Of a DNA stretch of 64,000 nucleotides, positions 34,521 through 42,612 are shown piece after piece. The position numbers and the translations under genes are program-made. This DNA comes from Candidatus Gastranaerophilales bacterium (GTDB taxonomy: Bacteria; Cyanobacteriota; Vampirovibrionia; Gastranaerophilales; Gastranaerophilaceae). Within the stretch, counting starts at the first letter, position 1. Each line of letters starts with the position of its first letter. The stretch covers positions 97,318 to 161,317 of the forward strand of contig JAFQHZ010000006.1 of the NCBI GenBank assembly GCA_017415185.1, in the 5' to 3' direction. The notes under the pieces were generated by a model, which was given only the letters and a program-made list of their open reading frames with translations, searched no databases and was not told where the DNA came from.

Positions 34521-34668
34521 AAACACCTCAATAATTCTAATATTTGAAAAGATTATACCATAGCAAGAGCTCTTTGTCATACCGATTCATTCTATATGAT
34601 GATTTTAAATTTTAGAATAATTTATCAAAGAACATTATAATGATATAATATTAACAAGCGAGGTACCT

Positions 34669-35421
34669 ATGGACAGATATAGCAAAATTAAATCAATTGG
34701 ATACATTGGAGAAGAAGGTTTTAAAAAAATCCAAAACGCAAGAGTTTTGATTCTTGGAGCAGGAGGAATCGGCACCAATACAATTGTGAATCTTGTTTCT
34801 ATGGGCGTAGGACACATTGGACTTGTTGATAATGATGTTGTCGAAATGAAGAATCTTTCAATTCAAACTTTATACAACGAAGAATCAATTGGAAGATACA
34901 AAGTTGATGTTGTAAAAGAATGGGTTGAAAAATATAATCCACACATAGATTTTAAAACATACAACTTGCGCTTAGACGAAAATAATTATGAAGATATTTT
35001 TAAAGATTATGACATCATAGCAAATGCTTTTGATACTCAAAAATCTGTTCATTTGGTCAACAAATTAGCTGTAAAAACCAACAAACCAATTGTTTTTACA
35101 GGTTCTCATGAGCTAGAAGGCTCAATCCTTACAGTAATTCCTGGAAAAACGCCTTGCTTTGATTGTTATATCGAACGACAATTAAAAGTTGCCGAAAAAG
35201 AATATGGTGTAACACAAGCAACTGGCGCAATAGTTGCAGGTTTGCAAAGTGCAGAAATTTTAAAAATAATATTAGACATGGGAATAGCTATTCACACAAA
35301 CCCGCTAGCATTCAACATGCTACTAGGGCTAATCGAAAGGCCAAGAATATACACAAGCAAAACAAGAAAATGCGAAGTATGTGGTCGTCCTTTAATTTCT
35401 TATGCGCCATTTTATAATTAA
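34669..35421 (+). CDS. ThiF/MoeB-type E1-like adenylyltransferase
   Basis: A 250-residue E1-like protein that adenylates the C-terminus of a ubiquitin-like sulfur carrier. GAGGIG (about 30-35) binds ATP, with the following VDNDVVEMKNLSIQTLY segment (Arg/Asn/Lys network). FDCYIERQ and CEVCGRPL form the zinc site; IVAGLQSAEILK replaces the GxxxxxQ.E..K segment. No ThiS or MoaD partner and no rhodanese domain are seen nearby. GAGGT precedes the ATG. Could serve thiamine, molybdopterin or a peptide-modifying pathway. Confidence 0.85.
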   Translation: MDRYSKIKSIGYIGEEGFKKIQNARVLILGAGGIGTNTIVNLVSMGVGHIGLVDNDVVEMKNLSIQTLYNEESIGRYKVDVVKEWVEKYNPHIDFKTYNLRLDENNYEDIFKDYDIIANAFDTQKSVHLVNKLAVKTNKPIVFTGSHELEGSILTVIPGKTPCFDCYIERQLKVAEKEYGVTQATGAIVAGLQSAEILKIILDMGIAIHTNPLAFNMLLGLIERPRIYTSKTRKCEVCGRPLISYAPFYN

Positions 35422-35460
35422 CCCAACAAGCTTTTAAAATATTTCATTCATAATTATAGC

Positions 35461-35480
35461 GTCCATAATTGACGCAATGA
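35461..35480. promoter_or_regulatory. Operator-like box, copy 1
   Basis: GTCCATAATTGACGCAATGA lies 18 bases before the FtsZ-like ATG and matches 38051-38070 at 17 of 20 positions. TTGACG could be a -35. Confidence 0.6.
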
Positions 35481-35497
35481 TGTTTTATTCTTAAAAT

Positions 35498-35980
35498 ATG
35501 AACAATACAAGACCTTTTTGCATAATTTCAATTGATGGAAATTTCAACAAATTTAGCTCAAACTTCTCTAAAATTAACGATTCTTTTTGTGTCACCTTTG
35601 ATTCACACAAAGAATTAAACGAATACGAGCTAAAAGAAAAAACGAAAAACTCTTACAATATTATCATTGTTTCAGCTCTAGGCGGCAATTGCGCCAATAG
35701 AACTCTTTTTAAAATGCTTGAAATTTTAAAAGACAAAAATTGTCTCGTTGTTGCAAACACTCCTTTTGATTTTGAAGGAAAGAAAAAAAGAAACATTGCT
35801 AATGAGGCTTTAAGAATTCTTGAAAGCAAAAATATCAACAAAATAGTTTTTTATTCAAGAAGTTTTTTCAAAAAATGGAAAGAAGAAGATTTAACAAACT
35901 TTAAAGACATTTATAGCTTTGTTAATTTGCAACTCGTTGAAACAATCAACAAAATAATCAAAGCAAACAATTATAATTAA
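35498..35980 (+). CDS. Miniature FtsZ-like protein
   Basis: A 160-residue protein that lines up with the FtsZ GTPase domain only. Residues 31-40 (CVTFDSHKEL) match the NTDAQAL strand, 58-66 (VSALGGNCA) the tubulin signature AAGMGGGTGTG, and 89-104 (PFDFEGKKKRNIANEA) match the KPFNFEGKKRM segment, with a closing helix. The Gly-rich loop is degraded (GGNCANR), so GTP binding is doubtful. The FtsZ C-terminal domain and T7 loop are missing. It ends 1 base before the convergent kinase-like gene. I infer a non-polymerising paralog. Confidence 0.6.
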   Translation: MNNTRPFCIISIDGNFNKFSSNFSKINDSFCVTFDSHKELNEYELKEKTKNSYNIIIVSALGGNCANRTLFKMLEILKDKNCLVVANTPFDFEGKKKRNIANEALRILESKNINKIVFYSRSFFKKWKEEDLTNFKDIYSFVNLQLVETINKIIKANNYN

Positions 35981-35981
35981 A

Positions 35982-37001
35982 TCATAGCTTATATTTTAAA
36001 CCATTACTCTTTAAAAACTTTTCATAAGATTTTATTCTATTAGGATATTTGTCATATATAATTTGACCCAATAAATCATAACTATAATCAACTTTTTGCT
36101 GTTCCAAAACATTTAAAATCGAAGTTGGAAGATAATTTCTCGAATTCCATTTTGAAATAGGCACGCCTTGCTTTTTGCAAATCGGAATAATTCTTTCTTC
36201 CAATCTTTTGATTGTACGAAGCATTTTTTGTCTATCTTGCCTGCTAGCTTTTCGATAAACCTTATGAACATCGTGTTCATTAACCAATGCCGCAACTATC
36301 CAATCATGCCCAAATGGTTCATCAATAATGGTCAAATCTTCTTCTTTTTGTGCAATATCAACAATGCCTATTCTTTTTGTTGTGATATCATATAAAAAAT
36401 TTTCAGGATTATTTTGATCAATTCTATAACCCTTTTGATTTATAAAAGCAACATCTTTAATAAAAGCTTCAAGCGTTTCGTCGGGAAGATTTGCATAATT
36501 TTCCAATTTTTTCATGTATATTTGAGGATCATCACTCCCGCAAACATACATCTTATTTCCTGCAACTTTTCTTGCAATTTGAACCAATCCATCTTCGCTT
36601 TCAGCCAAAGGTTGCCCAAAGTTTCGTCCACCAAAATTATCTTGAAGAATTTTAAATTTTTCATTTTTAAAAAAGCTTGCTTCTTGATTTGAAAGCAAAT
36701 ACCCTGTTTTATTTTGTTCTTGATAATCAATAAGCCTATGTGTTCTATCAATTCTTGCAACAAAACCATTTTCTAAATCGTAAACCTTTGCTTCTGCACC
36801 CTGCCCAATAAATCTTGCACCCTCAATTTTTTTTGCAAAATTTAAAATTAATTTCCTTAAATCGTCATTAAAACCACATCGCCTTTCAAAAGTATCAAAA
36901 GGTAATTGAGCTAATTTTTGCGCCCCTTGTTTGCTTGATAAAGTACTTGCAAGCATGTTTGGCGCATTTACGATTTTATTTGCAAAATTAATAATAGACA
37001 T
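35982..37001 (-). CDS. Protein kinase-fold protein
   Basis: A 339-residue protein. FIGQGAEAKVYDL (65-76) is a glycine-rich loop, with VARID (81-85) in the place of VAIK (Lys replaced by Arg). Later IDQNNPENFLYD (D195, N201) resembles the catalytic loop and GIVDI (D215) the metal-binding Asp. So the fold fits a eukaryotic-like kinase or aminoglycoside-kinase type, but with a possibly missing ATP-anchoring Lys. The N-terminal 60 residues are unknown. Transcribed leftward, so convergent with the FtsZ-like gene. Confidence 0.55.
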   Translation of the reverse strand: MSIINFANKIVNAPNMLASTLSSKQGAQKLAQLPFDTFERRCGFNDDLRKLILNFAKKIEGARFIGQGAEAKVYDLENGFVARIDRTHRLIDYQEQNKTGYLLSNQEASFFKNEKFKILQDNFGGRNFGQPLAESEDGLVQIARKVAGNKMYVCGSDDPQIYMKKLENYANLPDETLEAFIKDVAFINQKGYRIDQNNPENFLYDITTKRIGIVDIAQKEEDLTIIDEPFGHDWIVAALVNEHDVHKVYRKASRQDRQKMLRTIKRLEERIIPICKKQGVPISKWNSRNYLPTSILNVLEQQKVDYSYDLLGQIIYDKYPNRIKSYEKFLKSNGLKYKL

Positions 37002-37047
37002 TTCTATCTATATAAAAAATCGTCCAAAATAAAATTGCCTATAAAAT

Positions 37048-38016
37048 TTATTTTTTATAATTATCCAAATTTTCTTTTAAATAATTCTTATATGTTTCTT
37101 TTAAACTCTCTGGCTTGTTAATCTTGCACCCCTTGCCCCATTTAAAAATATGCCAGATAATTTCTCTTTCTCCACAAGCTTTAAAATTAACCAATAAACT
37201 TCCGTCTTTTTGCTTTTTAGTTTTTTGTGTTGGGTGGAAATTATAATCCATTGCTTCAGGCACTAATTCTTTGTCAAATTCTAATTCAACATCAAGTATT
37301 TCACCTTGATAAACCCCAAAGGAACGATTGGCAAATTCCTGAAGATTAAAATTATGCTTTTTAAATTTAGTTTCCGTCATTTTTAGGTTTTTAAATTTGT
37401 GCAAAGTATAAGTATAAATATCATTTCCTTTTGCTTTTTCATAAGCAATTAAATATGTTTTCTCGCCATAAATTAACCCCAACGGTTCAAGAGTTCTTTT
37501 TTTATTATGATAAACACCTTCTAACATTTTATTATTAGCTAGTGCGTTTTTAACTTCAACAAATATATCAATATCAATTTTATACTGAGGAATCTGTTTA
37601 ATTGCGTGTCCTTGAGTTTGCATCAGAAGTTTAATATTTTCTTCATTAGTTAGGGTGTTTTTAATATTAATTGCTTGTAATTTTTCAATTGTTTTTCTTA
37701 ATTGGATTTTTAATTCTTTATTTGTTGTTCTTTTAATTAAATTTTCAAGTCCGATTAATTCTTCTTTATCAAGAGTTATTAAAGAATTAATTGAATAGTT
37801 AATAAACCCCCAATGCTTTTGATTATCCCCAGTTTCTATTTCATCAATTGATGGAAAAATGTTTAATAAGCTATCTCTCATTCTTTCAGCTGTGCGACGA
37901 GAAACGTTATATCTTTCCATTATATCTGAAATTGTGATACCAAGACTTTTTGATTGCATAAAAATAGCTAAATCTAAAATGTCTGAAACACGAGAATATC
38001 TAGGTTTATCTTGCAT
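37048..38016 (-). CDS. WYL-domain transcription regulator
   Basis: A 322-residue regulator: N-terminal winged helix-turn-helix (about 1-70, with ITISDIMERYNVSRRTAERM), linker, WYL sensor domain (about 150-230, with KRTLEPLGLIYGEKTYLIAYE), and the WCX C-terminal extension (about 240-315). WYL proteins sense ligands, often DNA fragments or cyclic nucleotides, and control defence or stress genes. AAAGGGAG gives the ribosome site. Its promoter overlaps the GTCCAT-TTGACGCAA box at 38051, so it is probably autoregulated. Confidence 0.9.
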   Translation of the reverse strand: MQDKPRYSRVSDILDLAIFMQSKSLGITISDIMERYNVSRRTAERMRDSLLNIFPSIDEIETGDNQKHWGFINYSINSLITLDKEELIGLENLIKRTTNKELKIQLRKTIEKLQAINIKNTLTNEENIKLLMQTQGHAIKQIPQYKIDIDIFVEVKNALANNKMLEGVYHNKKRTLEPLGLIYGEKTYLIAYEKAKGNDIYTYTLHKFKNLKMTETKFKKHNFNLQEFANRSFGVYQGEILDVELEFDKELVPEAMDYNFHPTQKTKKQKDGSLLVNFKACGEREIIWHIFKWGKGCKINKPESLKETYKNYLKENLDNYKK

Positions 38017-38050
38017 AATTAAACTCCCTTTAGAAATTATTATATATTAT

Positions 38051-38070
38051 GTCCATTTTTGACGCAAGGA
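38051..38070. promoter_or_regulatory. Operator-like box, copy 2, in divergent promoter
   Basis: GTCCATTTTTGACGCAAGGA lies between the WYL gene (-) and the 38110 gene (+). Rightward it holds TTGACG, followed after 16 bases by TAAAAT. Leftward TTGCGT is followed after 17 bases by TATAAT. So it overlaps both -35 regions. Confidence 0.6.
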
Positions 38071-38109
38071 ATACTTACAATAAAATTATAAAACTTAAGC
38101 GAGGCAAAT

Positions 38110-38694
38110 ATGGACGATATTAAATTATTAATTAAAGGTCAAGAAAAAAATTCTTTTGTGATTCATTATTCTTGCAATGGGTTTTATGGTGGTGGTTCGG
38201 TTGCCCCAACAGTTTGTGCCATTACAATAGTTAATCTTAAAACGAATGAATTACATTCTTTTTCGCTTCAAGATTATATAATTCAAGGTAAATGTTTAAT
38301 TGAAGCAGAAAAACAATTACTTGTTGATTTTATCAATTTTTTTAATAATTTAAAAAATCCGATATTTATTCATTGGAATATGACAGGACTTGAATATGGT
38401 TTTAAAGCCATAAGAGCAAGATGTGAAAACTACGGATTTTATGATTTTTCTTTTAATGACTTGAAAACAATTGATTTCAATTTAGTTACAAGTCGTTCTT
38501 TAATCTGGTTATTAAAAGAATATTATTGCGATTCTCTTGATATTTTAACAGGCAAAGAAGAATTATCTTGCTTTGAAAAAAGAAATTATAACGCAGTTAA
38601 GCTTTCAACTGAAGCAAAAACAAAGGGATTAAGAAAGGTTGTTAACTTATTTTTGAAAGATGAAATTGATTTTGGAATAGTTTATGAAGAGTAA
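38110..38694 (+). CDS. Unknown protein, RNase H/exonuclease-like sequence pattern
   Basis: A 194-residue protein. The strand order and the FIHWNMTGLEYGFKAI segment recall the middle of DEDD-type exonucleases, where a His/Asn follows a hydrophobic strand, but no acidic triad is evident. GAGG lies before the ATG. Divergent from the WYL regulator and downstream of a promoter holding its putative operator, so it may be the regulator's target. The fold assignment is weak. Confidence 0.5.
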   Translation: MDDIKLLIKGQEKNSFVIHYSCNGFYGGGSVAPTVCAITIVNLKTNELHSFSLQDYIIQGKCLIEAEKQLLVDFINFFNNLKNPIFIHWNMTGLEYGFKAIRARCENYGFYDFSFNDLKTIDFNLVTSRSLIWLLKEYYCDSLDILTGKEELSCFEKRNYNAVKLSTEAKTKGLRKVVNLFLKDEIDFGIVYEE

Positions 38695-38756
38695 AAATAT
38701 GACACACAAATAAATATTAACTTGTAAATTTTCCCAGCAAAATATAAGGTGGTTAT

Positions 38757-39443
38757 ATGAAAAAAGAACTTAATAGTTACGACATAATTAAAGGTTTAAC
38801 AGACTTTGACGAGTGGTCATATTGCGAAGAAGATCAAATGTGGTATGAAGATTTAAAAGAAACACTACCCCAACCAAAAAGATCTTCTGAAATTACTTCT
38901 GATTTTATTTGCGACATTAAAGTTAATCATGATGGGGATTTTTGTGATAATTGGGATACATTAAAAGAAGATGAAGGTGGATTGGAAAATTTTGCCCATT
39001 TTGTATTGGGTGAAGAAAATGGTTGGGATTGCACATTTAATGCTGTTTTATTCAAAACTCCCAAACAATCCACAATTGTTACTTTCAATGATGTTGGTTT
39101 TATAGAATTAGAGGAATTTATAAGCAAACTAAAAACCCAAAATTTTGCAACCGAATATTTTGAAGATGCGCATTCAAGAAAATTTATTGCTTGGACTGAT
39201 GAAAATAATCAAACAAGGTTAATTATTTATTCTTATAGAACCGATATAGATTATTTCGTACCACTAATCGATATAACCGTTGATAGAAAACTTTTAATTG
39301 AAAAACTTGAAAATACTATAAAAATTTGGCAAAAAGTTGTTTATAATGTAATAAAAGAACAAGAAAAGATTTTAAATAAAAAAGCGAAAAAACCGCATTA
39401 TATGTATTATATTAATCATTTTTTCTTAAATGATAATTGGTAA
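38757..39443 (+). CDS. Unknown protein with TDFDEW motif
   Basis: A 228-residue soluble protein, acidic, Trp/Asp-rich. LTDFDEWSY (14-22) shares DFDEW with the 46-residue protein at 40343. A helix-rich, Lys-rich end follows. No family recognised. AAGGTGG precedes the ATG. In the same orientation as the 38110 gene and the metallophosphoesterase, forming a likely three-gene unit. Confidence 0.65.
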   Translation: MKKELNSYDIIKGLTDFDEWSYCEEDQMWYEDLKETLPQPKRSSEITSDFICDIKVNHDGDFCDNWDTLKEDEGGLENFAHFVLGEENGWDCTFNAVLFKTPKQSTIVTFNDVGFIELEEFISKLKTQNFATEYFEDAHSRKFIAWTDENNQTRLIIYSYRTDIDYFVPLIDITVDRKLLIEKLENTIKIWQKVVYNVIKEQEKILNKKAKKPHYMYYINHFFLNDNW

Positions 39444-39452
39444 AATTAAAAT

Positions 39453-40253
39453 ATGAGAAATAAAATAATCAACATATCACTCTTAATTATCATTTTACTT
39501 TTAGCTTTTTATGCTTTCTTTATTGAACCAAACAATCTTGAAGTTGTTAATTATAAAATCAAAGATAAAGATTTGGCTGGAATTAAAATTGTTTTTGCAA
39601 GCGATTTTCATATCAAACCTCATCAAAACAAGCAATTAAAAAATATTGTTGAAAAAATAAATGCTCAAAACCCTGATATTGTGCTTTATGGTGGCGATTT
39701 TGTAAGTGGTCATATTCAAGGCTTATCTATGCCAATAGATAAAATTGCAGCTGAATTAGGCAAAGTTAAATCAAAATATGGCATTTTTTCTTGCATTGGA
39801 AACCATGACGTTTGGTTTGATTTAGACACTGTAACTAATGCGCTAGAAAAAAATAATATCAAAGTTTTATACAATTCAAACATTAAAATTAAGATTGATA
39901 AAAAAGAAATTTTTATTGCAGGATTGCAGTATAAGCCATTTAATATGATTCCAATGATTGAAACTTTAAAAGATACAAAATCTCCAACGATTCTTTTAAC
40001 TCATTCGCCGGATGAATTTGTTAATGTTCCTCAAAGTGTTAATTTAACTTTAGCAGGGCATACTCACGGAGGACAAATTCGCTTGCCATTTTTTGGCGCA
40101 ATTTTAACCGCTTCAGAATATGGGCAAAAATATGCACTTGGTTTAATTGAAGAAAATAATAAAAAAATGATTGTTTCAAAAGGAATCGGTGTGAGCATTT
40201 TAGCTTTCAGGTTTATGTGTAGACCTGAGATTGTTGTTGTGGAGTTTATTTAA
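39453..40253 (+). CDS. Membrane-anchored metallophosphoesterase (YkuE-like)
   Basis: A 266-residue protein with one N-terminal membrane anchor (about 5-24) and a calcineurin-like phosphoesterase domain. The motifs appear in order: ASDFHI, GGDFVSG, GNHD, LLTHSP and AGHTHGGQI, binding two metals. YkuE-type enzymes sit at the membrane surface. It starts 9 bases after the previous gene, so likely cotranscribed. Substrate unknown. Confidence 0.93.
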   Translation: MRNKIINISLLIIILLLAFYAFFIEPNNLEVVNYKIKDKDLAGIKIVFASDFHIKPHQNKQLKNIVEKINAQNPDIVLYGGDFVSGHIQGLSMPIDKIAAELGKVKSKYGIFSCIGNHDVWFDLDTVTNALEKNNIKVLYNSNIKIKIDKKEIFIAGLQYKPFNMIPMIETLKDTKSPTILLTHSPDEFVNVPQSVNLTLAGHTHGGQIRLPFFGAILTASEYGQKYALGLIEENNKKMIVSKGIGVSILAFRFMCRPEIVVVEFI

Positions 40254-40342
40254 TTTGATATTGCAAATAAAAATAATCCCAACAAGTGCAAAATAATGTA
40301 AACAACCAAAATGCGCAAAACTATAAGCAAAATTTTATTTTT

Positions 40343-40483
40343 TTAGCATTCATCACCCAATAGCCACTCGTCAAAGTCATCATCACAAAGAGCATCAACT
40401 TCTTTTTCATCTGGGTCATAGTCCCAGGCTTTTAAATATAATTTATCTTGTTCTTCTTGAGTTCTTGGTTTTTTGTTTTTCAT
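40343..40483 (-). CDS. 46-residue acidic protein
   Basis: ATG at 40483 with GGAGGT five bases upstream is the strongest ribosome site in the neighbourhood, and the frame closes at TAA 40343. The sequence starts MKNKKPRTQEEQDKLYLKAW and ends in acidic DDDFDEWLLGDEC, sharing DFDEW with the 228-residue protein at 38757. Codon use is like the neighbours. Too short to classify; a possible antitoxin or regulatory small protein. Confidence 0.7.
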   Translation of the reverse strand: MKNKKPRTQEEQDKLYLKAWDYDPDEKEVDALCDDDFDEWLLGDEC

Positions 40484-41178
40484 TTTGACCTCCAAAGATA
40501 TTTTAAATTATCCTTATGTCAAAAACGGTTGCATTAAAGTTATTTTCTTAATTCCTAACTTACACCTCCTATTTTTACTTTGGAGACTTTTTAGAGGGAA
40601 ATAAAGTTTTATGCGCAAAATGAGATTTGAAAGACTTTTTATAGATAAACGGACATTTTTGAAAAATGTGTAATTTATTTTATTGGGGTATAACTCGTTT
40701 GGTGTTTGAGTTATGCCGTAGTTCCCTTACTTTTGTCGAGACAATGTAATTATGTCCTTTCTGTCGCTTTTGCGTACTTCGGTTGGGGTGGTTTTGAGGA
40801 AGATTGTTTATCAAGTGTCATGCTGAACTTGCTTCAGCATCTTGCCAATATGGCGTGTTACTTGAGTTCTGGATAGATCCTGAAATAAATTCAGGATGAC
40901 GAGAGTGTTTTTTATTTTCATTTACCCCTAAATTACATTGATTACATCTTCCCACTTTTAAGGGAAGTGGTTACTTCCCTCTTGTATCAACGACTTCCGA
41001 CTTTGGGGGAAGTTTTAGATAAATTACATCAAATGTAATTTATTGTGCTTTAATTACATTTGGGACAAATAGTCTTAAATGCAATGGTTGAAAGATTTTG
41101 AACCTAATTTTGTCAAAATCGCAAAATTAAGCAAATTTAGGAATAATTATTCTACCAATGTAATTTATTGAATGCAAT
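40484..41178. other. Non-coding stretch of palindromic repeats
   Basis: No convincing gene is seen in these 695 bases. They hold a long inverted repeat (40817-40842 and 40875-40900), two further hairpin-like elements around 40948-41015 (CTTCCC/GGGAAG types), and several AATTACATT/AATGTAATT boxes at 40931-41163. The mix resembles remnants of small mobile or palindromic elements. Confidence 0.65.
40817..40900. repeat. 26-base inverted repeat pair
   Basis: Left arm (40817-40842) begins GTCATGCTGAACTT; the right arm (40875-40900) is its inverse complement at 21 of 26 positions, ends in GGATGAC, and each arm is itself a palindrome (GCTGAA/TTCAGC; CCTGAA/TTCAGG). They are 32 bases apart. Elements built on GTCATCCTGAA...TTCAGGATCT are seen between genes in many unrelated bacteria. 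Confidence 0.75.
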
Positions 41179-42612
41179 TTAGTTTAAATTTATCCCTAAT
41201 TTTAGAAGTTGTTCATTAATCCATTCTGTTGCAATATCTTCATTTTCCTCAATAGCCATTTCAACTCCACGTTTTGCAATTTCAAGAAGTTGTTTGGATT
41301 GTAATTGCATTTTTTTGCATTCTTGAACATTTTTTTTGATTACAGATTGAATGTCCTGATTGAATTTTGGTATTGGCATATTTAAAACATCTTCGTCTGT
41401 TATGGTTGGATAGGATGTTCCTGTATTATATTTCAATGTTAAATCAAGAATTGGTTTTAATTTTAAAAAGGTGTATAAGGTTTCTTTGTTAATTATTGTT
41501 TCTGTCTTTTCTTGTAATACAGCAAAAGCACCACTTCCTATATAATCCGAACTTTCGATAATGGCAACAGCACCTCTATAAGTGCGTACTTTTGAAATAA
41601 GAATATCACCATTAAATAATTTTATCTTTGCATTAGCTGGCAAATCCCTTCCTGAAATAATTTCTGGTGTTATTTCGCCATTAGACGTATTTACACTTCC
41701 GATCTCAACATAATTGTATTTTGTATCTTTATCCAAAACAAAGGATTTTTTATTCTGATTAAACAAGCTTCTGATATAATCCCAACCACCAGGATATGAT
41801 TTAATTTTCTCAATAATTTCATCATATTTTGGTTGAAAATATTCAGCATCAAAACGATTCACATTTTTAACATCAGAATATTTTTTGATTGAATATAATT
41901 TGTATTTAGGTTGCCAATTTGATAAATTAAACTCTTTTGATAGCAATTCTTCGGCTTGCTTGTATGTTTTTTTTGAATTTTCAATATTGAAATATTTTAA
42001 CTTAATACATTTATCTATTACATTTTGGAAACTTTCCGATACTAAGGGAATTGGAATTTTTCTTATGCGAGACATTGCGACCGTAGGTTGCGCAGATAAT
42101 GTTTTTTCTTTATCTAATATTACTTGTCCAAGTCTAGAGTTTAAAAATGTCGATAGATATGTTGACTTTAAGCCTAAGTCTTTATTTCGAATTAAGCATA
42201 TATTGGGACCTAACTGATAATTATCTTCAAACAAGGTTAATGCCCTACGATATTCTCCGGTGTATGATAAAATTACATCACCTTTTTGCAATTTTGATCG
42301 TTTTAAATTACCGTCAGCAATTAATTTGTCAATCGTTATGTATTCTTGTAAATTCAGTTCTTCGTTTTGGATATTTTTACTAGTTAACGCTATATAATTG
42401 TCAGTTGAAGCCATATTTTCTTGTGTGAAATATTCTGTATATTCAAATCCAGCCAATTTTGTTACATCGAAAGCTTTTTCAATTAAGCAATACTTTTTTG
42501 ATTTCATTATCGACAATACTTTAAGGGCATTCGGATGAAAATAATCAGCATCATATCTAAATATTTCATTATCAGTCAATACATTTTTAAAACTTACAAT
42601 AGAATACTTCAT
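41179..42612 (-). CDS. hsdS: Type I-style DNA specificity subunit HsdS
   Basis: A 477-residue specificity subunit: two target-recognition domains (about 1-200 and 250-430), each ending in the typical conserved motif (SRIRKIPIPL; TDEDVLNMPIPKF), and helical spacers that set the distance between half-sites. The second TRD shows ISKVRTYRGAVAII. I start at ATG 42612, overlapping the hsdM stop by 4 bases (ATGA). DNA target cannot be read. Confidence 0.9.
   Translation of the reverse strand: MKYSIVSFKNVLTDNEIFRYDADYFHPNALKVLSIMKSKKYCLIEKAFDVTKLAGFEYTEYFTQENMASTDNYIALTSKNIQNEELNLQEYITIDKLIADGNLKRSKLQKGDVILSYTGEYRRALTLFEDNYQLGPNICLIRNKDLGLKSTYLSTFLNSRLGQVILDKEKTLSAQPTVAMSRIRKIPIPLVSESFQNVIDKCIKLKYFNIENSKKTYKQAEELLSKEFNLSNWQPKYKLYSIKKYSDVKNVNRFDAEYFQPKYDEIIEKIKSYPGGWDYIRSLFNQNKKSFVLDKDTKYNYVEIGSVNTSNGEITPEIISGRDLPANAKIKLFNGDILISKVRTYRGAVAIIESSDYIGSGAFAVLQEKTETIINKETLYTFLKLKPILDLTLKYNTGTSYPTITDEDVLNMPIPKFNQDIQSVIKKNVQECKKMQLQSKQLLEIAKRGVEMAIEENEDIATEWINEQLLKLGINLN

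Noticed and set aside
40610..40690. A 20-residue frame beginning MRKMRFERLF
   Set aside because: Very short, no homolog-like pattern, and in a repeat-rich gap; not supportable as a gene.
40931..41163. CRISPR-like array
   Set aside because: AATTACATT boxes are unequal in length and spacing, with no repeat-spacer regularity and no cas genes.
41885..42217. Plus-strand frame of 110 residues inside hsdS
   Set aside because: Shadow of the well-supported minus-strand gene, no ribosome site.
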